57,391 bases of DNA from Pseudomonadota bacterium (lineage in GTDB: Bacteria > Pseudomonadota > Gammaproteobacteria > Burkholderiales > Gallionellaceae), in assembly GCA_021800795.1 (NCBI GenBank), contig JAJYYO010000023.1, positions 1 through 57,391 of the forward strand, read 5' to 3'. Below the pieces are notes generated by a model that saw nothing but the letters and a program-made list of their open reading frames with translations, was not told the origin of the DNA and made no database searches. Positions within the stretch are counted from its first letter, which is position 1; each line of letters begins with the position of its first letter. A program made the translations under genes and the position numbers. Of the stretch, positions 1 to 6,418 are shown piece by piece.

Positions 1-82
1 AAAGGTCCGTACCAATATTTCCACTACCAATAATGGCTACTTTGAGTTTTCTTTTTGTTTGAATCACAGCTCCTCGATTCAT
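1..82 (-). CDS. Acetaldehyde dehydrogenase-like protein, N-terminus only (continues past the left edge)
   Basis: Only the first 27 codons are in the window. They read from an ATG at 82 and contain the Rossmann nucleotide-binding segment KVAIIGSGNIGTDL, which is characteristic of acylating acetaldehyde dehydrogenases (MhpF/DmpF type), enzymes that interconvert acetaldehyde and acetyl-CoA using NAD. It lies directly downstream of the rfbF-rfbG-rfbH genes on the same strand. Enzymes of this family are known in some O-antigen clusters beside rfbH, so a role in making a modified dideoxy sugar is plausible. That role is inferred from position only, since the catalytic half is not visible. Confidence 0.6.
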   Translation of the reverse strand, partial: MNRGAVIQTKRKLKVAIIGSGNIGTDL

Positions 83-89
83 CTTTAAA

Positions 90-191
90 TTAGAAATTCA
101 CGCCAAAAAACGCTTCGATCTTCTCGATCACGAAGCTCAGCATCCCTTCCGTCAGGCCGGGATACACACCAATCTTGAAGGTGTTGCTCAT
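90..191 (-). pseudogene. rfbH 3'-end fragment (copy 1)
   Basis: This open stretch of 33 codons reads [13 protein letters not shown] and ends IEAFFGVNF-stop. It matches the last 33 residues of the RfbH domain encoded at 2035-3705 ([22 protein letters not shown]) with several substitutions, so it comes from a diverged paralogue rather than a recent copy. It sits immediately upstream of the acetaldehyde dehydrogenase start, which is where the end of an intact rfbH would be expected. Upstream it breaks off into GGTTCA-type simple repeats. It is too short to be functional. Confidence 0.75.
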
Positions 192-246
192 AACAGGTTC
201 AGGTTCAGGTTCAAGTTAAATTCAGATTCAAGGTTCAAGATACAAG
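192..246. repeat. Degenerate GGTTCA/GATTCA simple repeat
   Basis: The stretch is built from imperfect tandem copies of AGGTTC and related hexamers (CAGGTTCAGGTTCAGG, then ATTCAGATTCAAGGTTCAAG). Similar repeats occur at about 9945-9965 and 13565-13590, and related text appears inside the lolD start at 44580-44690. It separates the rfbH fragment from the HEPN gene and looks like filler DNA left at a rearrangement junction. Confidence 0.6.
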
Positions 247-289
247 TCATTGCAGATGATAAGTTATATGAGTCATGGGAAAAGCATGT

Positions 290-679
290 TCAAGGCAGAG
301 TCAGGCACATGGCCTTCATCTTTTGAACAAACCCTTGCGCTTGCTGTACTGCCCACGCAGCATCTTCCTCTTCGACGGGATCGCCCTTGTAATCGGCCAC
401 CAGGCGCAAATCCTCGACCTTGTTGAGTGCCTTTCCAAGCTCCACCGCAACGTGACCCGTTTTGACCAAATGCAAACTGAAAGCACTGATCAGTCCGCTG
501 TGCGTTCTTGCAACCTCTGGCCCGACCGGCGCCCCTGATGCCAACAAAACTGCACGAGCCGCATCAAACATGGCGTAGTAGGCGCGATTACACGCACCAT
601 CCATATCCCCGGACTCAAGCAGCAACCTTGCGGACGCCGCCGCCTGAGTCGCTTTTTCCAATAACTCTTGAACCTTCAT
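290..679 (-). CDS. HEPN-domain protein (toxin-like partner of MNT)
   Basis: A protein of about 129 residues, all-helical in character, with the HEPN core pattern LLESGDMDGACNRAYYAMF, where the YYAMF segment is typical. HEPN proteins paired with a small nucleotidyltransferase form HEPN/MNT toxin-antitoxin modules; the HEPN partner is the RNase-like toxin and the MNT protein neutralises it by adding nucleotides. The start is placed at the ATG at 679, which overlaps the stop of the MNT gene as ATGA; a TTG two codons upstream is also open. The C-terminus is complete. The gene lies inside a polysaccharide cluster. The classical R-x4-6-H motif is not obvious here, so activity is uncertain. Confidence 0.75.
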   Translation of the reverse strand: MKVQELLEKATQAAASARLLLESGDMDGACNRAYYAMFDAARAVLLASGAPVGPEVARTHSGLISAFSLHLVKTGHVAVELGKALNKVEDLRLVADYKGDPVEEEDAAWAVQQAQGFVQKMKAMCLTLP

Positions 680-1068
680 AACCAAATCCCTTCTCGCTCA
701 ATGTTGTCGAGCAGGCGCGGATTCGAATACGCCTCGGGATGTTGCCATTCTTCCTCCCATATCGGTAGTGGTTGGATGCGGATACCCATTTCCAAAAGCA
801 CGTCATAGGCAAGATCATCCATAGCCAGCTTTGTCGAGACAAACTTGCCGGGGCGACCGTGCAATAACACAGCCACGTCAGCATCACTGTCCGGGCGATG
901 TGTCTTCCGCGCCCGACTGCCAAAAAGAATGGCTCCTGCCAAATCATAATGTCTGGCGATCTTTGCAATGAAGGCTCGCATTGCATTGGCGGTTTCCTTG
1001 TCCATGGCAGCGATCAGCACATTGGTTGGCGTGGAATTGGTGACAATAGCCTTGATTTGATCATGCAT
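676..1068 (-). CDS. MNT nucleotidyltransferase (antitoxin) with a PIN-derived N-terminus
   Basis: The core is a minimal nucleotidyltransferase: ILFGSRARKTHRPDSDADV carries the GSxARG-like and DxD metal-binding motifs. In HEPN/MNT modules this enzyme modifies and silences the HEPN toxin, encoded just downstream with an ATGA overlap. The ATG at 1068 is chosen because AGGAG lies 8-10 bases upstream. From there the first 20 or so residues (IKAIVTNSTP) do not look like an MNT protein; they resemble the start of DUF3368 PIN proteins (compare VIVTNTTPLIAL at 1327-1422). A second start, ATG at 1005, would give a normal MNT N-terminus. It therefore appears to be a fusion of a truncated PIN start to an MNT body. 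Confidence 0.75.
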   Translation of the reverse strand: MHDQIKAIVTNSTPTNVLIAAMDKETANAMRAFIAKIARHYDLAGAILFGSRARKTHRPDSDADVAVLLHGRPGKFVSTKLAMDDLAYDVLLEMGIRIQPLPIWEEEWQHPEAYSNPRLLDNIEREGIWL

Positions 1069-1261
1069 TGATGATCTCCTCTGCAAGCGAACCTCTCAAG
1101 GCGGAAAGTGCCGCTTTCACTTCAAGGTAGGGATGTGGCGATGCAACTGGCACTACCTTTATTTTTTCCGCGCCTAATACCGCAAGGAACTCTTGTGCGA
1201 TCAGAAGTTGCTCGATGCCAAGAGCATCGATCTGGTAATGCAGGGATTCTCTAATTTGCAT
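1061..1261 (-). CDS. Small antitoxin-like protein
   Basis: A 66-residue protein beginning MQIRESLHYQIDAL and ending LAEEIINA. The segment ALSALRGSLAEEII resembles the C-terminal end of small antitoxins encoded upstream of VapC/PIN toxins, but no family can be fixed from so short a sequence. Its stop overlaps the start of the next gene, as is usual in TA pairs. What follows is only a PIN-like N-terminal segment joined to an MNT gene, so its original toxin seems to have been lost. The ending is nearly the same as that of the UPF0175 protein at 1415-1663 (LAEDIINA), which suggests that the two junctions share an origin. Confidence 0.5.
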   Translation of the reverse strand: MQIRESLHYQIDALGIEQLLIAQEFLAVLGAEKIKVVPVASPHPYLEVKAALSALRGSLAEEIINA

Positions 1262-1284
1262 ATTCGCTCCTATTTTCTGTCAGT

Positions 1285-1350
1285 CGCATTTTACCTCCGA
1301 ATCAAACTGACCCGCATCTTAGAAATTCACACCAAAGAGTGCGAAGCACG
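1285..1350 (-). repeat. rfbH 3'-end fragment with flanking DNA (copy 2)
   Basis: About 50 bases match the end of rfbH and the DNA just downstream of it at 2003-2060; both contain the run CCCGCATCTTAGAAA on the plus strand, and the downstream segment TTTACC..GAATCAA is also shared. In the RfbH frame the copy reads FALFGVNF-stop, only about eight codons. It lies exactly between the antitoxin-like gene at 1061-1261 and the truncated PIN fragment, so it forms a direct repeat bordering a TA cassette. Confidence 0.65.
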
Positions 1351-1422
1351 ACTCCCGGTGGCTGCGGTTAGTGCGATGAGCGGAGTAGTGTTGGTGACAA
1401 TAACCCTGGTTTGATCAGGCAT
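1327..1422 (-). pseudogene. DUF3368 PIN-toxin N-terminal fragment
   Basis: The frame opened by the ATG at 1422, overlapping the stop of the upstream UPF0175 gene, encodes only 31 residues. It starts MPDQTRVIVTNTTPLIAL, a good match to the first strand and helix of DUF3368/VapC-like PIN proteins (V-x-S/T-N-x-x-PLIAL). After about 22 residues it runs out of frame into an rfbH 3'-end copy and stops. DUF3368 proteins are normally about 150-160 residues and pair with UPF0175 antitoxins. This toxin is deleted. Confidence 0.65.
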
Positions 1423-1663
1423 TAATAATGTCCTCTGCAAGCTCGTCATCATCCAGATCAATCACTGCAACTCCGTACCGATGCAACTCTGCAAGGAATT
1501 GCACCCGGCTCATTCCGACGAGCGATGCTGCCATTCCTGATGATAATCGCTTCAATTCGTACAGTTTGACACCCATTGCCATCTTCGCTTCCTGTATAAA
1601 CTGTTGTGGTGTGCACTGAATTGCGTCAGGCAAGCTGGCTGGCACTTCAACGAGTATTTGCAT
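1415..1663 (-). CDS. UPF0175 family antitoxin-like protein
   Basis: An 82-residue protein with the UPF0175 pattern: an N-terminal strand (ILVEVPASL), a helix (FIQEAKMAMGVKLYEL), then a helix-turn-helix-like segment, LSSGMAASLVGMSRVQFLAEL, and a short acidic tail. UPF0175 proteins are small DNA-binding antitoxins encoded upstream of DUF3368 PIN nucleases. The order here is the same, but the toxin gene that follows is cut after 22 codons. The upstream AF2212-like gene ends 18 bases before it. Confidence 0.75.
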   Translation of the reverse strand: MQILVEVPASLPDAIQCTPQQFIQEAKMAMGVKLYELKRLSSGMAASLVGMSRVQFLAELHRYGVAVIDLDDDELAEDIINA

Positions 1664-1680
1664 AATGAACCTCCTGTTTT

Positions 1681-1902
1681 TCAGCTTTGTTGCTCCGACG
1701 ATGCCGCTGGTGAAACAATATCACCAAGTACTTTACCTTTGCCAGCTATTCGAGGCGAAACCTGATGCGACACTTTCGGCGCAGACATCGACGAATTATC
1801 TGGCAAAATTGTGACGATTACACGTGCCTTAATGTCGGAGGGTTGATCACCCAGCCACTTCATTATCCCGTGATCATAAATTGCTTCATAGCTTTGCAGC
1901 AT
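1681..1902 (-). CDS. AF2212-like small antitoxin protein
   Basis: A 73-residue protein starting MLQSYEAIYDHGIMKWL, with the pattern (Q/R)xxEAxYxxGxxxxL common in AF2212-like/DUF104-type antitoxins that precede VapC toxins. The C-terminal part PRIAGKGKVLGDIVSPA is also typical of such antitoxins. Family members usually continue with a tail that reaches into the toxin gene; here the tail is ASSEQQS and no PIN gene follows. It is therefore probably an orphan antitoxin. The family assignment is by pattern only. Confidence 0.55.
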   Translation of the reverse strand: MLQSYEAIYDHGIMKWLGDQPSDIKARVIVTILPDNSSMSAPKVSHQVSPRIAGKGKVLGDIVSPAASSEQQS

Positions 1903-2034
1903 GTCGATTCCTTTCCTTTTTCAGGGTAATTCTAAGAAATGCCAAGAAACTTACATCCAGAAATACAGTTGAGGGTTGATGTTTAATGAGAAATACCAAT
2001 TTCACTTTACCCCTGAATCAAGCCGTCCCGCATC

Positions 2035-3705
2035 TTAGAAACTCACGCCAAAAAATGTTTCAATTTTCTCGCAGACAAAATCCAGCATTGCTTCAGTCAG
2101 GCCGGGATACACGCCGATCCAGAAGGTATTGTTCATGATGTTGTCGGTATTGGTAAGCTCGCCGCTGATGCGATAAGTGCGCCCCTCGAAATACGGCTGA
2201 CGGGTCAAATTTCCCGCAAACAGCAGGCGCGTACCGATCTTGTATTGATCCAGATACTTCAATAGTTCGACCCGGCCGATGCCGGCCGATTCGCGCAGGG
2301 TGATCGGGAAACCGAACCAGGACGGCTCGCTGCCTGACGTGGCTTCCGGCAGAATCAGGAATTCTTCGCAGGATTGCAGACGTTCCTTGAGGAAAGCAAA
2401 GTTGCGTTTGCGCGCTTCGATAAAGCCGGGCAGGCGATCCATCTGCGCCAGGGCACAGGCGGCCTGCATGTCGGTGATCTTGAGGTTATAGCCCAGATGC
2501 GAATAGGTGTACTTGTGGTCGTAGCCGAACGGCAAGGTACCCAGTTGTTGGCCGAAACGCTTGCCGCAGGTATTGTCGCAGCCCGGCCCGCAATAGCAGT
2601 CGCGTCCCCAGTCACGGAACGATTCGATGATGGTGCGCAGGTCTTTATCCTTGGTGAAGATCATGCCGCCCTCGCCCATGGTGATGTGGTGCGCGGGGTA
2701 AAAACTGCAAGTGGCGATGTGGCCGAAGGTGCCGACGTGCTGAGGCTTGCCCCTTTCGGAACCTCCCTCACCCCCTCCCCCTCTCCCGGAGGGAGAGGGG
2801 CTATAGGTGGAACCCAGTGCGTCGCAGCAATCCTCAATGACCCAGAGATTGTGTTTTTTGGCCACGGCCATCACCGCATCCAGATCGAACGGGTTGCCCA
2901 GCGTATGCGCCACCATGATGGCGCGAGTGCGATCCGTTACCGCAGCCTCGATCTTGGCAGGATCGATGTTGTAGGTCGGTATGTCCACATCCACGAAAAC
3001 CGGCACCATGCCGTTTTGCAGCATGGGGTTCACGGTGGTCGGAAATCCTGCTGCCACGGTGATCACTTCGTCGCCCGGTTTCAACGAACGTGCCCCCAGC
3101 TTGTGCGAAGTCAGCGCGGTGAAGGCCAGCAGATTCGCCGATGAGCCGGACGTAGTGGTCAGCGCATACGGTACACCGACAAATTGGGCAAAGCGCTTCT
3201 CGAATGCCTCGTTGAATCGCCCGGCCGTCAGCCAGCCATCCAGCGAGGCTTCGACCATATTCTTCAGTTCGGGAGCGCCGATCACCTTGCCGGAAGGCGG
3301 AATGACGGACGTGCCAGGTGTAAATATTTTGGGTTGATTTACTGATGTATGGAATTGTTCGACTTGATTCTCCACCACCAGGCGCATGGTTTTTTCCAGA
3401 GTCTCTTGGTTAACTTCGCCAACTTCGCCACAGAAAAAACGTGGAGAAAATACCATCTGTTTGCTTACAGGGAAAACCGTCGGTTTGTCCAATCCGCCCT
3501 TCAGCATATCTTCAGTATTTATAATTAACTGGTTTGCTTCATTCCATTGATGCGTTTGAGAGCTACCTGGAATACCCATCACATCGCCTTTGCCGTTTGG
3601 CAGCGTGATAATCAGCACAGGACGTGGTTTTGAGCGATTTTCATCAACAAAAGGAACTTGATAAATATGGATTGTTCCCGGCCGAAAAAGGTTAGTTACG
3701 GACAT
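2035..3705 (-). CDS. rfbH: PemK/MazF-type toxin domain fused to RfbH (CDP-6-deoxy-hexulose 3-dehydrase)
   Basis: A 556-residue chimera starting at the ATG at 3705. Residues 1 to about 105 are a PemK/MazF endoribonuclease-type domain: [34 protein letters not shown] and a final helix [12 protein letters not shown]. The rest is RfbH (E1), which with a reductase removes the 3-hydroxyl of CDP-4-keto-6-deoxyglucose. The RfbH part keeps the [11 protein letters not shown] segment with His in place of the PLP lysine, and the [11 protein letters not shown] cluster cysteines (C-x1-C-x7-C). It lacks only the first 15-20 residues of a normal RfbH (about 437 residues). A 21-codon insert from a palindromic repeat lies before [10 protein letters not shown]. 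The antitoxin gene overlaps the start. Whether the toxin domain is active or cleaved off is unknown. Confidence 0.85.
   Translation of the reverse strand: MSVTNLFRPGTIHIYQVPFVDENRSKPRPVLIITLPNGKGDVMGIPGSSQTHQWNEANQLIINTEDMLKGGLDKPTVFPVSKQMVFSPRFFCGEVGEVNQETLEKTMRLVVENQVEQFHTSVNQPKIFTPGTSVIPPSGKVIGAPELKNMVEASLDGWLTAGRFNEAFEKRFAQFVGVPYALTTTSGSSANLLAFTALTSHKLGARSLKPGDEVITVAAGFPTTVNPMLQNGMVPVFVDVDIPTYNIDPAKIEAAVTDRTRAIMVAHTLGNPFDLDAVMAVAKKHNLWVIEDCCDALGSTYSPSPSGRGGGGEGGSERGKPQHVGTFGHIATCSFYPAHHITMGEGGMIFTKDKDLRTIIESFRDWGRDCYCGPGCDNTCGKRFGQQLGTLPFGYDHKYTYSHLGYNLKITDMQAACALAQMDRLPGFIEARKRNFAFLKERLQSCEEFLILPEATSGSEPSWFGFPITLRESAGIGRVELLKYLDQYKIGTRLLFAGNLTRQPYFEGRTYRISGELTNTDNIMNNTFWIGVYPGLTEAMLDFVCEKIETFFGVSF
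2740..2802. repeat. In-frame palindromic repeat inside rfbH
   Basis: The segment CTCTCCCGGAGGGAGAG is a near-perfect inverted repeat within a C/G-rich element of the kind found between genes in many proteobacteria. In the RfbH frame it is translated as [14 protein letters not shown] and following residues. Relative to the normal family sequence (ALGSTY followed soon by VGTFG), about 17-18 residues are inserted. No stop or frameshift results. Confidence 0.75.
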
Positions 3706-3922
3706 ATTTTCCCCATAAAGCGTCTTCTTCAGAATCATTTTCAATAACAGCCGAGTAAGCGGCGAGCATGAATTGGTCATCGTCGCTCAACTCTTTCGCA
3801 ACCCCGGAACGAACTGGCAACACGATCACCTCAAACTCGTCCCCCATATCGGCGGGTACGTTAATGTGTAGTTGATGATTTTCATCAACACACAATGTTT
3901 CTCTTAATACAGCTTGTTTCAT
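3692..3922 (-). CDS. Antitoxin-like protein upstream of the MazF-RfbH fusion
   Basis: A 76-residue protein starting [20 protein letters not shown], followed by an acidic C-terminal half ([27 protein letters not shown]). The N-terminal strand pattern with V-x-x-D-x-x-x-x-L-x-x-x-x-P and EVIVLPV is that of small antitoxins upstream of PemK/MazF or PIN toxins. Its start overlaps the stop of rfbG (ATGA) and its end overlaps the toxin-rfbH start by 14 bases, so the three genes are probably translationally coupled. The family is not certain; the antitoxin role is inferred from its position directly upstream of a PemK-type domain. Confidence 0.65.
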   Translation of the reverse strand: MKQAVLRETLCVDENHQLHINVPADMGDEFEVIVLPVRSGVAKELSDDDQFMLAAYSAVIENDSEEDALWGKYVRN

Positions 3923-4998
3923 GTTCGCGCTCCTTTCAAATAGCTGTCAATTTGTTCCAGCGTTACGGCTTTCATGTCCTCACCCCGCTGATATTTTTTT
4001 TGCCAGTCCACAATTTTTTCCAGCGCCTCATCCAGATGCCATCTGGGATGCCAGCCCAGAAGCGATTTAGCTTTGGAACAATCGAGCTTTAAATAATGCG
4101 CTTCATGCGGATGTTCTCCACCATCCAGTACCCAGCTTGCCCCTTCGCCCCACGATTGAGTCAACCGCTCAACAATCCATTGCACCGGCCTGGCATCTTC
4201 ATCGCTTGGCCCGAAATTCCAGCCTTCCGCATAACCCGCGCCCTCTTCATAGAGTTTTTGTGCCAGCAACAGATAGCCGGACAATGGCTCCAGCACATGC
4301 TGCCAGGGGCGTATTGCGTGTTGATTACGGATATGGACTGGCTTACCTTCAGTGATGGCTCGCATGATGTCCGGGATAAGCCTGTCTTCTGCCCAATCAC
4401 CACCGCCAATGACGTTGCCAGCTCTAGCTGATGCAATTGCTGTTGAATGTTTATCGTTGAATGTTGATGGGTTAAAGTAGGAGTTGCGGTAGGCGGCGGT
4501 CACCAGTTCCGCACACCCTTTGCTGCTAGAATAGGGATCATAACCGCCCATGGGTTCATTTTCGCGGTAGCCCCATGTCCATTCGCGATTTTCATAACAC
4601 TTATCGGTCGTAACATTCACAACGGCCTTCACACAGCTAGTACTTCGCACCGCTTCAAGTAAATTTACCGTTCCCATCACGTTAGTTGAGTAGGTTTCGA
4701 CAGGTTCAATATAGGAATAGCGCACCAGCGGCTGTGCCGCCATGTGGATCACGATCTCAGGTTTATGTTCGGCAAATGCCGCGCGCAAATGTGCCAGATC
4801 GCGGATGTCGCCGATGATGCTGGTCACGCCTTTGCCCACTTCGGCAACCTCAAACAGACTCGGTTTCGTCGGCGGGGCAAGTGCGAAGCCTGTTACCTCA
4901 GCCCCTATGGATTGCAACCAGAGCGACAGCCAGCTTCCCTTAAAGCCGGTATGCCCTGTGATCAATACTTTTTTTCCAAGCCAAAATCCGGCGCTCAC
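3919..4998 (-). CDS. rfbG: CDP-glucose 4,6-dehydratase
   Basis: A short-chain dehydrogenase-like sugar-nucleotide enzyme that converts CDP-glucose to CDP-4-keto-6-deoxyglucose with bound NAD. The Rossmann motif [14 protein letters not shown], the [12 protein letters not shown] segment, the catalytic TTDKCY stretch and the YSSSK segment (Tyr-Lys pair) are present. The start is placed at a GTG at 4998 that overlaps the rfbF stop (GTGA). This gives [20 protein letters not shown] and 359 residues, the usual family length; a longer GTG start at 5034 would run inside rfbF. It is the second step of the RfbF-RfbG-RfbH pathway and is followed by the antitoxin gene with ATGA overlap. Confidence 0.93.
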   Translation of the reverse strand: MSAGFWLGKKVLITGHTGFKGSWLSLWLQSIGAEVTGFALAPPTKPSLFEVAEVGKGVTSIIGDIRDLAHLRAAFAEHKPEIVIHMAAQPLVRYSYIEPVETYSTNVMGTVNLLEAVRSTSCVKAVVNVTTDKCYENREWTWGYRENEPMGGYDPYSSSKGCAELVTAAYRNSYFNPSTFNDKHSTAIASARAGNVIGGGDWAEDRLIPDIMRAITEGKPVHIRNQHAIRPWQHVLEPLSGYLLLAQKLYEEGAGYAEGWNFGPSDEDARPVQWIVERLTQSWGEGASWVLDGGEHPHEAHYLKLDCSKAKSLLGWHPRWHLDEALEKIVDWQKKYQRGEDMKAVTLEQIDSYLKGART

Positions 4999-5768
4999 TT
5001 CCAAACCTTCCACGGTGCCTTGCCTGATTGCCACAGATCTTCGAGATGCATCTTGTCGCGTAAGGTATCCATAGGCTGCCAGAAACCATTGTGATGGAAC
5101 GCCGCTAAACTCCCTTCTTCAGCCAGTCGTTCCATGGGTTCCCGCTCCCAGGTTGTTTTGTCGCCGGTGATATAGTCGATGACTTGCGGTGACAGCACGA
5201 AGAAGCCGCCGTTAATCATGGCACCGTCGCCCTGGGGCTTTTCCCGAAAACTGTTGACCTTATTTCCGATCATATCCAACGCACCGAAACGACCCGGAGG
5301 CAAGGTTGCAGTCAGGGTAGCCTTGACGTTCTGTGCCTTGTGGAAGGCGATCAATTCAGTGATATTCACATCGCTTACGCCATCACCATAGGTCAAACAA
5401 AAAGCTTCTTCGTCCTTGACGTAGTCGGTCACGCGCTTCAAACGGCCACCCGTCATGCTGTCATCACCGGTATCTACCAAGGTAACTCTCCATGGTTCTG
5501 CATGCCCTTCATGCACCTCCATCTTGTTATTCTGCATGTCGAATGTCACATCGGACATGTGCAAAAAGTAGTTAGCGAAGTACTCCTTGATGACATAACC
5601 TTTGTAGCCGCAGCACACCACGAAATCATTGATGCCATGAGCGGAATACATCTTCATGATGTGCCAAAGAATCGGGCGCCCGCCGATCTCAATCATCGGT
5701 TTCGGACGCAATGATGTTTCTTCACTGATCCGCGTACCCAATCCACCCGCTAGTATCACTGCTTTCAT
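4995..5768 (-). CDS. rfbF: Glucose-1-phosphate cytidylyltransferase
   Basis: Makes CDP-glucose from glucose-1-phosphate and CTP, the first step of CDP-3,6-dideoxyhexose synthesis. The ATG at 5768 gives [18 protein letters not shown], the standard nucleotidyltransferase signature, and 257 residues, the same as known RfbF proteins; the longer open frame to 5810 adds an atypical N-terminus. Other hallmarks are [30 protein letters not shown], the [12 protein letters not shown] motif with the metal-binding Asp, and the closing [10 protein letters not shown] segment. It heads the rfb operon; the 167 bases upstream contain a half copy of a palindromic repeat at about 5905-5932 and presumably the promoter. 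Confidence 0.95.
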   Translation of the reverse strand: MKAVILAGGLGTRISEETSLRPKPMIEIGGRPILWHIMKMYSAHGINDFVVCCGYKGYVIKEYFANYFLHMSDVTFDMQNNKMEVHEGHAEPWRVTLVDTGDDSMTGGRLKRVTDYVKDEEAFCLTYGDGVSDVNITELIAFHKAQNVKATLTATLPPGRFGALDMIGNKVNSFREKPQGDGAMINGGFFVLSPQVIDYITGDKTTWEREPMERLAEEGSLAAFHHNGFWQPMDTLRDKMHLEDLWQSGKAPWKVWK

Positions 5769-5935
5769 GCATACCCCCATATTTAGTGCAAGAGACGAAT
5801 TCATCGCCATTCCCTGACAAGAAATTGATCACCCTACATTTTCAATGTGCCGAACGTATCACACTATCGCTACTTTCATCCTCTCGCAAAACCTTTGGAT
5901 TGCCAAGTCGGCTTTGCCTTCTCACAATGACGTGT

Positions 5936-6106
5936 TTATGGCCTGATTGATTCTCCACTTATGTCATTCACAGCCGAAAAATGCGCTGCGATATATTCCT
6001 TAACAAACCGGCAAAGTGAGTTCAAGATAGCCGCACCCTCCAGGAGTACCTGCGCATGCAACGAACACTCGGCAAGATAAATTCGCATAGACTGTTCCGG
6101 CGTCAT
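5936..6106 (-). pseudogene. Truncated partner of the MNT gene (probable HEPN/toxin remnant)
   Basis: A 56-codon frame whose ATG at 6106 overlaps the MNT stop as ATGA, the usual arrangement of MNT/HEPN pairs. The first 30 residues (MTPEQSMRIYLAECSLHAQV, then LLEGAAIL) form a helix like the start of HEPN-type partners. After that the sequence turns into VKEYIAAHFSAVNDISGESI and stops beside a palindromic repeat. Normal partners are about 130-150 residues, so the toxin is cut after its first helix while the MNT gene is intact. Confidence 0.5.
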
Positions 6107-6414
6107 ATTCGCACACCTTCGCGCCTGGCAACCTGGTAAATAGGCATCTCGAAGGAGGAAACTCTGCGCTTCACGACGATGTCGATTTTCTCATCCTCGA
6201 ACTGGGCCGTACTCTGAAGTTCGGCAAGCAGCGCAATCTTCCGCTCGATGATTTCATCCGCATCACTCAGGGCTGTTTCAACGAGAAAGTCGTAATCCCC
6301 ACCTTTCTTTTTATCGTCGACACGCGACCCGAACAGCCATAGCACTGCGTCTTCGCCAAAAAAACGATGGGCAAACACGTCAAATACTTTTAATTGATCA
6401 GGCGTAACTCGCAT
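6103..6414 (-). CDS. MNT-type nucleotidyltransferase (antitoxin-like)
   Basis: A 103-residue minimal nucleotidyltransferase with the signature LWLFGSRVDDKKKGGDYDF, combining the GSR motif and the DxD-like acidic pair, and a third acidic strand KIDIVVK. Small stand-alone enzymes of this type act as antitoxins for HEPN proteins. The neighbour downstream starts with an ATGA overlap but is truncated. The gene begins five bases after the stop of tviC. Its first residues MRVTPDQL recur in a remnant at 11166-11212, which shows that another copy once existed. Confidence 0.8.
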   Translation of the reverse strand: MRVTPDQLKVFDVFAHRFFGEDAVLWLFGSRVDDKKKGGDYDFLVETALSDADEIIERKIALLAELQSTAQFEDEKIDIVVKRRVSSFEMPIYQVARREGVRI

Positions 6415-6418
6415 AGTG

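Noticed and set aside
2374..3144. A 256-codon plus-strand frame across rfbH
   Set aside because: It is antisense to a conserved enzyme with all motifs and has no recognisable protein character.
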